The notes: generated by a model from the sequence alone, not told the origin. 64,000 bases of DNA from Fratercula arctica (GCA_947846985.1 CANTUZ010000003.1:53578096-53642095); one strand, 5' to 3'. Positions 52,600-63,872 are shown, numbered from the stretch's first letter. Numbers and translations are program-made.

Positions 52600-53230
52600 G
52601 TTGTCCCAGAAGCCAAACCCCACATGTTTATTAAGATGTGTGTGCCTGTTGCCGTGACCACCTAGCATTGCCTTGAACTGCAAAGAACAGACAAGGAGTG
52701 ATTGAGTGTGGATTTTTCCTCTTTATGTATTATACTTGAGTTTAGTCTTGGTCTGGCTCCTAAATAGAATAATCAATGCCATTATCTCTTCCTCCCTCAT
52801 CTAAATCACATCAGGAGATCAATAGCTACAACAAAGATGGCCAGTGCTTTCTTTCCACTGGGACTCATTACTTCCCTGCCCAAGATGGGGATATAGATAT
52901 TCTCAGGAAGGTTATCTGGTGTTCCCTGGTAGTTAACAACAACTGCCAGTTATTAATGGTGCTCTGCAGCCTCACCTTTGCAGCGCTGTGACTGATAACA
53001 GGACATGTTTATAACAAAATGAATCTCTGCCGCCTTTTTTCCTTGCTCTCGCGATTCTTGTTCCTTCTTTAGTTTCCTCTCTCCCCTCCTGTCTGCTGCT
53101 GCAATCTGAGGCAGCGTGTCTGAGCATATCAGATGTTGGGGGCCTTCTCATTGAGATTCCTCACAAGTACAGGTTTGCTTTTATACAGGCTAACATCTGC
53201 TACAGTATTACAAAGACTAATTAAAATAAA
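52600..53230. promoter_or_regulatory. Candidate conserved non-coding block
   Basis: A long, balanced, non-repetitive block. Visible motifs are several GATA/TATC cores (ATAGATATTC, GGTTATCTGG, TGATAACAGG) between 52890 and 53000, CAACAAAGATGGCC near 52830, and CCAGTTATTAATGG near 52936. One plus-strand frame is open at 52776-52991 but resembles no protein. It is one of the strongest regulatory-looking segments here; conservation was not tested. Confidence 0.32.
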
Positions 53231-55589
53231 TTCAAATCCTAAATTAGTCTTTTCAGTAACACTTACTACAAAAGACACTGGGTGATAAAGTGTATAATAC
53301 GGTTAAGCTGAAGCAAAAGTTGTATTTTGATTGGGTTTGCTGGCCAGTCGGGAGCAATCTCCCCAGAGGAGCTTGTTTGCAATACAGTACTTTCCACTAG
53401 ACTAATAATGTAGTCTACTGCAATGTTCTCCTCATGTTTATTTATACATATCAACTAAATGTAAAAAATTATGCTTAAAAAAAGAAAGAAAAATACACTT
53501 CTCCTGTCAGTTTGGACTACACTTTTTCTTGTCAAAAACATCCAGTTGGCAAACCCTAGGTGAACGGTATGACAGACAACTGACATATCAGGTCATCAAA
53601 CCCTCAAAGGGGTAGTTAGCCAGTAATTTAATGGCTTCACTTTCTGCAGTGGCACAGACTTAAAAGTGCAGGTCCCACCCCACGCCGTAATCCTGCCTTG
53701 GGGAGCTGGGCATGGAGCTTGGGTAACCCCAAATTTCTGTGGAGTGATGAGCAAAGAGAAGCAAGGCAATGGTACCTGAAGTACATTTTGTATACGTCAA
53801 AAGTGTTTACAGCAGTTAGAAATACGTGGATGACCAGGATTGTATTTATTCCTTATTACATGCTTCAGAGAAGCAGAACAGGGTGCCCAAGCAACAACAC
53901 TGTCGCTTTTCTGGCCTGCAAGGCTGTAAGTGGATGAAAATGAGGGGAGAGCAGTTTTGAAGCTGTGCCCTCCAGACACACTAAGCTAAGGACCCAAAAC
54001 ATAAAGCAGTCATCCTGAATCTTTCTTCTAATACAACATCAGGATTTGCTTGTTGAATCTTATGGGCCTGACCTTGTGCTAGGGGAAAATAATGGGAGTT
54101 TAGTGGTTGGATTCGGGTAGGAACAAGAGTTGCCTTTCTCTGCAGGAAAACGAAGGGTTTTCTGGTACATGAGGAGAAAAGAACGTGTGATGTTTCAGGC
54201 CTTCAGAGCATCAGTGAACACCACCATGATGTGAAATATGTAGCCATAAAAAGGCTCATCTTAATAGGGAACTGAATTACTTGTATTTCCAGACATTTGT
54301 GCCGCTTATTAGGAGAGGTTATTATGGTGGGTTATTATTTTGTGGCTTTATGTTAATAATTCCTTTTGGACTTTTTGTTGACTACTTTTATCTGTAGTCA
54401 CTCCGCATTTTGCATGAAATAGACTAAGAAAGAGCAGAAAACATTTTTACTTTTGTTTCAATTATCTCTTAATGTACCTGAGAAAATATTGAGGAGTGTG
54501 GGAGCATTGCTTTCCTTTGCCTGCACAGCATTTCAAGTGCAAGACACCTTAGCCTGGATCATTCCTGGTTTTATTTCTTTATATGGTTTAGGTGATTTTT
54601 TTGGTCATATTTTTCTTTACAAGTTTTGAGGCCTTTTTTAATGAATAACCTGACATCCTACTCAAAGACTTTGTATGTCTTCCAGTGGATGGGAAATAAG
54701 TTAGTTGGAAAGAACCCTCATTTCTCTGTGTGTGTAAGTGAGAGAGCAACTTTAGATATACTGTTTGCTTTGATAGTTTTTATTCACGGCTGAAATATAT
54801 CTGGAAGATAGATTTTCCAGTAGCTCTCCCTTGGCTACTTCAGTTTTCTTACATAAAACAGCAAAGTGGTGCAGGAGTTAATAAAAGACAGGTCTGTAAA
54901 AAGGGCATAATACATTACAGACAACTCAGCACTGATATTTATGTTATCTTTTACTCTGTCAGTCCCCAGATTATAATATACAGATTGAGTATTTCCAATG
55001 ACACCACAGGGAAACTTGCAGGGAAATAAAAATGGGCTATGGCAGGGCTCAAAACAAACAAAAACTCTCAAAAAATACTCTTGAAAATAACCAAGTGAGA
55101 TTATCTAAGCAAAACACTTGAACACAATGAATGAAAGAGATGTGCAGTAGAAGTGACTGAACCTGTCATAAATTAGAAAAACACAAAGAAAATGGAGTTG
55201 TCTGTGTCTGGGTTTCTTGAGAAATCTGTGTAAAGTTCTCTCTTCTCTGATAGTTTCTTTTTGTCGTGTAAATTAAATGACTTGTACCTAGTTTGCTGCC
55301 TAAAATCAGTCTAGGAGGAGGAAACATGAACTGACAGTTAAATTCTGGATTGGCTGATACAAACTTCTTACGTTTTTGTTATCTGGGTGACGTTGTATCT
55401 TCATCTCGCATGATGATGAAAGGCTTATATCTACACTGTTCTTTTCTTCATCCAGCAATGTTTTTGAGCTTTTCTCTGCTGGTTTAGGGGCTTTCTATGT
55501 GCTAGTAGCCATCCGCCATTTTCTCTGTATTACTATTGCTGTCATTACTGTTCAAGCCCAAGAAGAGATTAAATCAAGTGACTTACGTC
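53231..55589. other. Non-coding stretch, no gene seen
   Basis: AT-rich single-copy DNA without recognised repeats. A less AT-rich patch at 53.65-53.98 kb gives short open frames in both directions without family resemblance. Confidence 0.65.
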
Positions 55590-56200
55590 TTTAAATAAAA
55601 GTGTGATCATTAGCTAACACGAACACGTATCTCTGCCATGTAAAATTGGAAAGCTACATTAATGAACACCTTCGCCATGCTGAAAAGCAAGTGGTGCTGG
55701 CATTTGGATTCAGTCTCATAGGAGCTCCTAAAATAGTGAAAGTTTAGTCATACAGTTCACAGCATAATGTTTGGCTACAATTTAGCAAAAAGATGAGAAG
55801 GGAGGAGTAAGGCAGCAAGACAGGCATGCAACGCGGGAGCGCTGATGCTGATGAGACGTTTCACTAAGATGATTAATGCCCATTTACAAAATGGGGCTAT
55901 TTACAAAATTGAGCATGTAACTTAAAGACTGCCTGGGTTAAAAGCAAGTGTCCCTGCCTGCTGACACCGCTTTTATCCGGCACTGTTCCCTCTGTCTCAT
56001 TGTGCCATAATTACGGCTGAGCCTTGTGCAATGGCCTGTCTCAGGTGGCATTAGTCCAGGTCCTACTCGCTGCAACTGCTCCTGTCTCTCCCGGTGTGTT
56101 GTGCCAGGCTGCAGGAGCGAGGGGACAAGGGAGCACTTAATTGAAGGCGAGAGGTTTCCATTTATGGCTGTTATTCCACTCTGAAGAGCCATTATAAGGG
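55590..56200. promoter_or_regulatory. Candidate conserved non-coding block with repeated 11-mer
   Basis: The block is balanced and richer in CpG than its surroundings. ATTTACAAAAT occurs twice, 17 bp apart (55882-55892 and 55899-55909), and the first copy overlaps a palindrome CCCATTT-ACA-AAATGGG (55879-55895). Further on come CCATAATTACGGC near 56005 and GCACTTAATTGAAGGCG near 56131. No open frame of known type is present. The motifs fit forkhead-like and homeodomain input to a distal enhancer. The block ends about 30 bp before an old CR1 tail. Confidence 0.35.
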
Positions 56201-56231
56201 TGTTTCAGAGCACAACAGGAAAAAACTACCA

Positions 56232-56475
56232 TAACTAGGAGTAATGGGATAAGATTGAGCAAAGGCAAATGGAGGCCGTTTCCTGACAGTGAGATCTATT
56301 AGACTGCGGAACAGATAAGTCTCCCAAGGGAAGTGGTAGAAGTCCAAGCACTTGAGTCATTTAAAACTACAGTGGACAAAGAGCTCAGGAGTATGTAATA
56401 GGGAATAATCTACTGGTGGCCACAGAATGAAAGACTGACATAATATGTTCTTCTATCTCTAATTTCTGGAATACA
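56232..56475 (+). mobile_element. Ancient CR1-type LINE 3' end, plus strand
   Basis: A highly decayed LINE tail in forward orientation. It can be followed from AGTAATGGGATAAGATTGAG through TTTCCTGACAGTGAGA, GGAACAGATAAGTCTCCC, AAGGGAAGTGGTAGAAG, TTTAAAACTACAGTGGACAAA and the terminal TCTATCTCTAATTTCTGGAA. This order matches older CR1-like families (shared more widely among sauropsids) better than the young avian CR1 tails elsewhere in the window. Many substitutions and indels mark it as the oldest recognised insertion here. Confidence 0.8.
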
Positions 56476-56554
56476 CACAGACCTATTGAAGCTTTCCAGC
56501 TTGTAGTTTCCTGATGAACGTTTTTTAGGAAGTCCAGTTTCTAGAGGAAAGAAG

Positions 56555-56613
56555 AGTAGTAGCTGCAGATGCCTCTTAAAGGAAGTAGTAGCTGCAGATG
56601 CCTCTTAAAGGAA
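56555..56613. repeat. 29-bp perfect tandem duplication
   Basis: Two exact copies of a 29-bp unit (core AGTAGTAGCTGCAGATGCC) stand head to tail, 56555-56583 and 56584-56612, with one further matching base. Their full identity implies a recent local duplication or polymorphism, or an assembly artefact. Confidence 0.95.
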
Positions 56614-59600
56614 CTACAGCTTGTTTTATAATGCTGTTCCACAACCATTTCTGTAGATGGCTTCTCTGCAGGTGACAAGCTTCAGGCTCTTGCAGTTGAG
56701 GGAAGACCTGCTCAGGGGACAGCTTCCCTTTCAGAAACACCATTTTCCCTCTGCCCTTGTTGTTCATCACAGCCTGTACCCAAATATGTGTAGAATTATT
56801 AATATTAGTTTCAGACTCTTGCATGCCTTGTGCCTTGTTTAACCTTTTATATCCGTAACCTAAAAAATGATAGAAATAAGGTTTTGTCTTGGCGTTAGCC
56901 ATCTCCTTCACCTTACAGCCATATGTTGGCATGATGGAGTGGGCCTTGCAGGAAGAGAAGTCCATGATCCTAGAGTTAAACTCAGGAAAGGCATCTCATA
57001 CGTGAGGGACAGTAAGAATGTGAAGCACAAAGAAAGTATGCATGAGAAGCACAGCAAAGTCTAGAATTACTAAAAGAAAAAGAGGTGGGGAATGATGTGG
57101 TGCCAGAAGAGAGCAGTCAAGGTAGGAGCAGCAGAGATCTTAAGCGTACCTGAGCATGAACATGATGCAGAGGAATAGTGATGTGAGCAATGCAGTGCCC
57201 TAGAGCAATAGACCTGAGACAGCAAGTTTGTCATAACTTGAAGTTATAATGGAAGGTGTTGAACACGAGTCACCAGGGAGGGCAGAGACACATGTTAAAT
57301 ACTTCTGCTTTTGGAAACTCCACTGCCTTCAGCAGGCAACATTGATCCTGTGATGTGTTGAGCTAAAAGCTGTATCTAACCTGTAGCTTTGTCCTTCTTT
57401 CACCGTTGCATGCAGAACGTAACCTTAGATTAAACCACAGATTGCAGAATTCATGAGCGGGTTGTGCAATGTATCTGTGACTCACTCCCTCAAGATATAC
57501 CCCTTAGTGGGTATGGGCAGAACAATACTACTAGCATAAGAATTGGCTTGATCTAATCTGCAATGTTGTTTGTGCTAGAAAATGGAGAAGATAATAGTTA
57601 TTGAAATGGCTTATGTTCAAGAAGCCCTAAGGGTGGGCTAATATACTAAGAAATCTTTAGCATCCTGGAATGATTTTCTGTCTTCAAGAGGTTGGTTTCT
57701 TTTTTTCTGTGACTTGTATGTCTTTTAATGTTGCAAGATTCATTTTTAACAATCTGATCTGAACATTGTATTGTTTGCTCCATATTTTTTACCACCTTTC
57801 CCTGTTTGGTTTTTTTTTTTAAACATTTATATGTATTGTTTGCCATTTACATCTAAGCACACATGCTTTGCTGTCTCAAGATTCCCTAGTTAAAAGCCTT
57901 AGCCAAGAACTGAAACAAAAACATTAACCCACTCTGAACTTAATATGACATTAAGTCTTTTTTTATGTTGGGCTGTGTAAACGCATGGATCTTTGCCTTG
58001 TGCCTGGATGGTGATCAGATAATTTTTTTATTATTGTCATTTTAACTAGCTATGATGGCTAATTCCAAAATTTTGACCTCTGACTAAGATGGTCATTTGC
58101 TCAGCAGCTCCATATTTCCATTTCACTGATACAGGTGGTCAAGATATTGAAGATAATGTATTTTAGTGCAACTTGGCATCTCAAAAGAATTGTTTGTTGG
58201 TCATCTTCCAATTCAAACCCTCTGTTTTGCTTGATGTGTCATCTCCAATTAATGATAGCAGTTTAAGACAATTTCGTGTGGTTTCTGTTGTCTATACTAA
58301 GCAGACTGGTCTTCTGTTTCTTGCTATTCTGTTTTTGCAGAGCAAATCCATAAACTTTCTATCTCAGAATTGATTTGTATAGGGTAATAATAAAACTAAA
58401 GAATCAAAGTTGTACTAGAATAGCTGTTACTTTATATATATTTTATATTTATAATGCTCTTCTGTATTTAAAATAATAAAGAAACGCTGAGGAGGAAAAT
58501 TTCAGTGACTATACCAGTATTTACCCACAAAATGAACAGCTTTATTGTATCATTTAGGTGAAAGATAGGTATATTAAAAAGCATGTGTTATGGTAGGATA
58601 CAGAGTGTGTATGCATACTACATACAGTCCAGTAGAAAGCTTATGCTGAAACACAGAAATGGATGAACACAGCAGATGTAGCCATAGTATATCTATATAT
58701 ATTTCCATATTATTTCTTACAAAGCATCTTCCAAGCAGGAAAAATAAGAGTATGTGAATGGAATACTGATTCCACTGGTAATAATGGCATCTGATCTACA
58801 GAGATGGCTAGTAGGTTCAGATCACTGTCAGCTCCTGCCTTCTAGGCAGCAATCTTTCAATGCAGGATTTACCATAAAGACCAGAAAAACAGCTGGCAAC
58901 TAGCAACTTGTTATATAAAAGACCTTTAAATGTCTTCTGCTATCTAGCTGTGATGTAGTGTGATTTACTTAAAAACGGAGCTCATGAATGCACAAAATAA
59001 TTCAAGACCCAGAACTCCAATTAGCTGGTGAAATCCAGTTATGGCTTTAATTGTTTTAAGGTTTCTGTGGGGATATGAGTCTGTGAAGAGCTGAAAAGGG
59101 AGGCTGGGGGTGGGAGGGGGGAGTGTCTCCGTGTTCTGGAAATACAGTGTCCTAACTGTGGCAGGAACGTTTCACTGGATCCATTTGCTCTGTCATTAGT
59201 GAGTGGAAAGCCACACGGTAAATATTAAAGAAGGGTAAGATACAGCAAACTGCAGAAACGTATATGGAAAAATAGGCTAAAGGACATGTTGGACATTTAA
59301 AGCAGGGAGATAACTGAGATTATTACTTTCCCTGTCACTCAGAGCACCAGTGCAGGTGTACAGTCTGTAAAAATCCATGCACACTCTAGACTGCTGGTAG
59401 GAACGATGTATCTGCACTACCGTTACTACTGAGAGAATTGGATTGGGATGATTTTGAAAGTGGATTTTCAAGGCACCTTTTTCCAAAGCAGAAAGCTATG
59501 AGAAAAATGTAGTTGCCATCAGCAGGATTTTTGTTTCTGTTTCTTTTGTAAGGTGCAAACTTGTTCTTCAGTTGTCCATACTCACCCTTTCTCCCACCCT

Positions 59601-60340
59601 CCCCCATGATTCAGGGATTTCTCTCAGTATTACCAAGTATCTAATTCAGCTTTCATATCTGTTTCAGCTATCTCTCTCTCTGTTATAGCTACTATAGCTA
59701 TATTTCAACAAGCTATCCTGCTAAAGTATCCTGTCTGAAAACTCAGACCGACAGCTTAGAGAGTGAGTTTGGATGGATGGATAGATAAACGGTTATCCAG
59801 AATAGCTCTTAGAGCTGTCTATTTTAGCAAACTATTTAAGCTGTCAGCCTCTGTGTATTTATAGCCTACTTATCACACTAGCATCTGAACACCTATCAAT
59901 TTAGCATTAGAAATCCAGTCCAAATCTCAATCCAATTGTGGAGACTCACTGGCTGTTCCCTACTTGCCTTAGATGAGTAGAATAAAAGATGCGATATCCA
60001 GCCATGCTTCGCTTTTTCCTTCCTAGTCTATTATCTGAAACGTTGATCCAGAGCTTCCTAAACTGTCAAGAGAGGCTCTTTTGGTAATTGCTTATAAAAG
60101 GTAGTAAGTACTTGTTCAGAGCTCTTCTCTGAAAAAGGTTTACCGCTTTCTGAAAAGCAATGTTTTCATTAAAATGTCTGGCAAAATTTCCAAATTAAAA
60201 TTTTAATTTCCATTTTTCCCAAATTTTTACTTCATTTTTAATATTTTTACCCTTTTCCATTTTTTTTCTTTTATCTCTGAAATTGGTTTGGTTTCTCATA
60301 TTACTAGTTGAGAAATAAGCAAAAGAGAAAAGGTGAAGAT
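56614..60340. other. Non-coding stretch, no gene seen
   Basis: AT-rich single-copy DNA. A perfect ATAACTT-G-AAGTTAT palindrome lies at 57233-57247. A G-rich patch is at 59.10-59.12 kb. GGAT/GATA-like units occur at 59772-59787. No recognised repeat family or gene is present. Confidence 0.65.
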
Positions 60341-60370
60341 CACCCCCCCCCCCACCCCCCCCACCCCCCC
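60341..60370. repeat. C-rich tract, G-quadruplex-forming on minus strand
   Basis: Three C-runs of 11, 8 and 7 (60343-60353, 60355-60362, 60364-60370) are separated by single A. The minus strand has 26 G in 28 bases, well above what a G-quadruplex needs. It is probably prone to slippage, and its exact length in this assembly may be unreliable. A 70-codon minus-strand frame through it is a compositional artefact. Confidence 0.85.
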
Positions 60371-60548
60371 GTATAAACTTCCATTTTGTTGAATGTATCA
60401 TCAAGTGGTAGAGAGATTAATTTGGCAGTCAGAAATGCTAAGCTTTGCACATGAAGCAGTTCTCCAGTGCGCTGAGCTGAGCGTCATTTAGAGAGAAGAA
60501 AAAGGAGATGTTAAACAAAATGACAAAATGGAAAGTTTCACATCTGAT

Positions 60549-60551
<3 letters not shown>
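60371..60551. other. Short spacer between homopolymer tracts
   Basis: Ordinary AT-rich sequence between the C-rich tract and the T37 run. Confidence 0.6.

Positions 60552-60588
<37 letters not shown>
60552..60588. repeat. T37 homopolymer
   Basis: A run of 37 T, the longest homopolymer in the window, followed by an A/G-rich segment. It may be the complement of a poly-A tail of a minus-strand retroposon, but no body is recognisable next to it. Its length is likely polymorphic. Confidence 0.9.
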
Positions 60589-60592
<4 letters not shown>

Positions 60593-60961
60593 AAAGGAAA
60601 AGAAGCTAGTGGTTCTTACCGTTATGCTCCCAAGCATGAGAAGGACATCATGAACGCATGGTGGACTGCTCTCAGGGTTTATGCTGATCAGAAAACTGCA
60701 TCCCACACATGTCAAAGCAGACGTCACATCTTGTCTTTAGAAATGGTCAGCATTATAGACTGCATAAAAGAAAAAATGGTTTTTGTGACTCCCTAGATTA
60801 AAAGGCAGAATAGTCAGGATATGACAAAATACAGTATGATAGGGCAATATACCTCTTTGTGCAACCTGTGATACTGATTGTTAGTGCAGTCATATGTCAT
60901 TAGTAGAAGTCAGTCCATTTGTACTCATGGTAAAATCCTTGCAAAGGCCCTTCTGCAGCAC

Positions 60962-61087
60962 CGGAGGGTTCTGGTGTCACCCGAGGCGCTCCGAGGAAGC
61001 ACTGGTAAAAGGAATCGGGTCGGCATGGACGCGAGTTACCCACGTGCATACAGATGGAAGTTCACACCTTTGTTTTAAATCGGGTCG
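60962..61087. other. CpG-dense patch with repeated 12-mer
   Basis: Eleven CpG dinucleotides fall within about 126 bp, while most of the window has very few. AATCGGGTCGGC is present twice, at 61013-61024 and 61078-61089 (65 bp apart). Overlapping open frames (60894-61331) resemble no known protein. The patch is too short for a classical CpG island. It may be a young insertion whose CpGs have not yet decayed, or a small unmethylated regulatory site. Confidence 0.5.
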
Positions 61088-61089
61088 GC

Positions 61090-61970
61090 CAATTTTCTGG
61101 TCATACCTCTTATTAATGAGCAAAGAGGAAGACCAGATGTGTGCAGCCAGAGGCATGCATGCTTTCAAGACAGAGCACTTGGGGCAGGGGGGAGGGGGAA
61201 GCTTCCTTACATGGTGGTCTCAAGGGGCAGAGGATTTAATTTTGGTTTGGTGGTTTTTGGTTTTTTTTTTTTGTCTTTGCTCAGCTATAGCTCTGAGGCA
61301 TTTGAGACAGCAATCAGTCTGTAATACATGAGAATCCATCCCTTGGCCAAAGGGAAGTGGCATTTGTGGCCGAGTTCAGAGCTTGCAGTTTCTTAGCTGT
61401 TGTTGCCAAATCGCACATGGCCCATTTATTCCGTGTCAATGTATGGGTCCCGTTTCCACTAGGGGAGGTCAAAAAGGAAAAAGCTTGGATTGCACTGTTT
61501 CCTTTTCACTGAATTTGAATTTCTGCTGCACATAGGTGATTCCCTGATTAATTCCATATGGAACTGAACTGGAAGAGTATTGATGTATTTGGCTCTTCAG
61601 TTAAATGGGAGAGATCACAGGGCAATTTACTAGATGTTTTTGTGGACTTGCTCAGCAGGCAACTTTTTGATACATTCAGGAACATACATATTTTTCTCCT
61701 TTCTCTTCTGTTAATTTTGTTAGGTTTTTTCTTATAAGAAAAAGAAAAATGAGATGTTTTTGAAATACTAAAGCACACTGGGGTTTTGGGGTGAACATTT
61801 AAGTAGTTGGAGAAATCCAGGTTAGAACTGGGAAGACATAGCAGAGCGTTGGCTGGATATCTGCTCTCCTGAAAGAGCTGAGGGAGAGAGCAACCAGAAG
61901 ATGAGAAAACAATGAAGGAATAAGCTTGCAAGAGGGTTAGTGAAAACATTGGAGAACGCTGCAGGGATGG
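61090..61970. other. Non-coding stretch left of the LTR
   Basis: AT-rich, with a G/T-rich tract at 61239-61272. The minus-strand frame of 133 codons (61548-61949) has no domain or family resemblance. Confidence 0.6.
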
Positions 61971-61977
61971 GTCTGTG
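61971..61977 (+). repeat. Left flanking direct repeat of the LTR
   Basis: GTCTGTG, identical to the 7 bp that follow the LTR at 62534-62540. It fits a target-site duplication, although 5-6 bp is more usual for many avian ERVs. Confidence 0.5.
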
Positions 61978-62533
61978 TACTGGGTCTGGTTGGGATGGAG
62001 TTAATTTTCTTCGGAGCAGCCCATATGGTGCTGTGCTTCAGATCTGTGGCCAAAACAGTGTGAATAAGACACCAATGTGTTTGCTGTTGCTGAACAGAGC
62101 TTGCACAGCTTCAAGGGCCTTCTCTGTTTCTCACTCTGCCACCCCAGCGAGTAGGCTGGGGGTGGGCAAGAGGCTGGGAGGACCAGGCAGCCGGGGCAGC
62201 TCACCTGAACTAAGCAAAGCGATATTGCAGCCCGTATAACATCATGCACAGCAATAATCTGGGGGTGGGTAGTTTTTCAAAAGAAGGCGTTGCTCGGAGG
62301 CTAGCTGGGCATCCTCTGCTGGTGGGAGGTGGTGAGTGATTGCTTTTGTATCACTTGGTTATTACTTTTTTTCTTCACTTATTAGACTGTCTTTATCTCA
62401 ACCAGCAAGAGTGAGAGCAAGTTTTTCTTGCTTTTGCCCTTCCCAGTTCTCTCCCCCATCCCACTGTGGGGGAGTGAGAGAGCAGACTGGGTTAGGTAGT
62501 GGCTCAGCTGCCAGACAGCATCAGCCGACCACA
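61978..62533 (+). mobile_element. Solo LTR of an avian endogenous retrovirus
   Basis: A 556-bp LTR in forward orientation. It starts near TACTGGGTCTGG, with GGAGTTAATTTTCTTC following, and carries a CACC/GGCAGCC-rich middle section. The R/U5 boundary region reads ATTAGACTGTCTTTATCTCA (a weakened ATTAAA-type polyadenylation signal), followed by the conserved TTCTCTCCCCCATCCC stretch, and it ends in ACCACA. The order matches a common avian LTR that I recall as ERVL-like; the class is given from memory and is less certain than the LTR call itself. No internal retroviral sequence or second LTR is present in the window, so it is a solo LTR left by recombination. The first two bases are TA rather than TG, probably a point mutation. 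Confidence 0.85.
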
Positions 62534-62540
62534 GTCTGTG
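62534..62540 (+). repeat. Right flanking direct repeat of the LTR
   Basis: GTCTGTG, pairing with 61971-61977. It defines the insertion boundary together with the terminal CA. Confidence 0.5.
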
Positions 62541-63809
62541 ATGACCTGACTTTGGAAACAATGAAAAAGGCCACATCTCTCCTGTTGAAGATAAGAACGT
62601 GGTATCAGCTCCTCCCTGCTACGCAGCTATATTTACTACTAACATACTTGTTGTATTCGTAGGTTGTTTGCAATAAAAATATAATGGGGAGAAAAAGACA
62701 TGCATATAACTATAAATCTCTAGAGGTGTTAGTGACAAGTTGCTTTCAAAGGAAACAGCTGATCAATGTATAGGAAAGATGAAGGGGTGTGATCATGATC
62801 AGACAACAAGGTTAGCGATATCAGCCAGTTCTCCTAAAGTAGATGGAAGAGTTGCAATTTCATGTCTTCTGCTACAACCTGGCCTTGTTTGCTGGTTTCA
62901 AATATAAAATAGCAATAAAGCATCCATCTACCTGACATCCTTTTATGTTCTCTTTCAATCATGGGCCACCAAATGTTTCTTTTCAGGTTTACTCTGGTTT
63001 GGCAGCCCTGTTATTGCCTATCACTTTAAGGAGTTGAAAAGCTGAGGATTGATTTCATTCTCTTTTAGCTTGCAAGCTTTTTTATGTGGAATCTGTTTCT
63101 CACTTGGTTTGCATTTCATCTAGGATGATGCTGGCTATCAGTGCTTGAATAATAATTGAACTGAAGCAAGCTGTTCAGCCTAAGGTCTCAAGCTGGGAAA
63201 GCTCTGTATGTCATGTGTGGATATTTCAAAAGAATTTAACATTACAAAATTAAGTTGCAAGTAAACACAAAAGGTAGGGAAAATCCGTGCAGCTCTGGCT
63301 ACGCAGCTACACCACTGCCTTCAGTAGTTCGTCACGGTACCTGAGTTAGTCCTTTATGTTTAACAGTTTTCATCAGTGGTATGTAGTAAAGCATTACAAG
63401 CACTGAGAGGTGGAAAGTGGCATACTGGTAATTTTGAAAGATAGAAGAGCCTTGTGGAATTGTTTCTCCCACCCCTTCATATGGTTAGCTTCTGTTGAAT
63501 GGGCCTTTAATAGTTACCCTACTTGAAATTGCACTTGTATTTAGATACTATTAGTGCTGCTAAAACATAGATGCTGGTTTTAGCTTTGGTAATTATGTTA
63601 CTACACCTTTAGTTTACAGTAATGCTGTACCATTATTGCTCCACCATCTGTAATCTCTGCTAATAAGAATATGAAATTGTGGCTCAACTGGCAGGAAAAG
63701 CAAGCTTATTTTACAGTATCAGTCTGTAAATGGATTGGTGATTAAGCAGTTTGTAGATTGCTTTTATTGAATTGCCACTGTTTGACACATCCTACTTGAA
63801 TTTTGGCAG
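62541..63809. other. Non-coding stretch, no gene seen
   Basis: AT-rich single-copy DNA with no low-complexity tract of note and no repeat or open frame of known type. Confidence 0.65.
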
Positions 63810-63872
63810 ATGTTGGTAGTTGGAGATAAAGGGCTTGGGGCTGCAGTTTGGGCTCACCTGCAGCGAGTGACG
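63810..63872 (+). other. 63-bp exon-like segment, unconfirmed
   Basis: An AG preceded by TTGAATTTTGGC (63797-63809) and a donor-like ACG|GTAAGC (63870-63878) frame 63 bp. These stay open in one frame for 21 codons, beginning MLVVGDKGLG and ending LQRVT; the other two frames have stops. The length divides by three. The acceptor is weak in pyrimidines and the peptide is not recognised. Chance is likely, but the segment is coherent enough to test. Confidence 0.12.

Noticed and set aside
57233..57247. Resemblance to a site-specific recombination site
   Set aside because: Only the outer 7 bases of each arm match; the rest of the arms and the 8-bp spacer are missing.
60195..60404. Minus-strand glycine-rich open frame
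   Set aside because: The glycine run is the direct translation of the C-rich tract.
60894..61331. Plus-strand open frame of 145 codons, the longest in the window
   Set aside because: It crosses a G-run and a GT/T-rich tract, so its end is a compositional artefact, and no family resemblance is visible.
61548..61949. Minus-strand open frame of 133 codons
   Set aside because: No domain or family resemblance, and the residue mix is that of translated AT-rich DNA.
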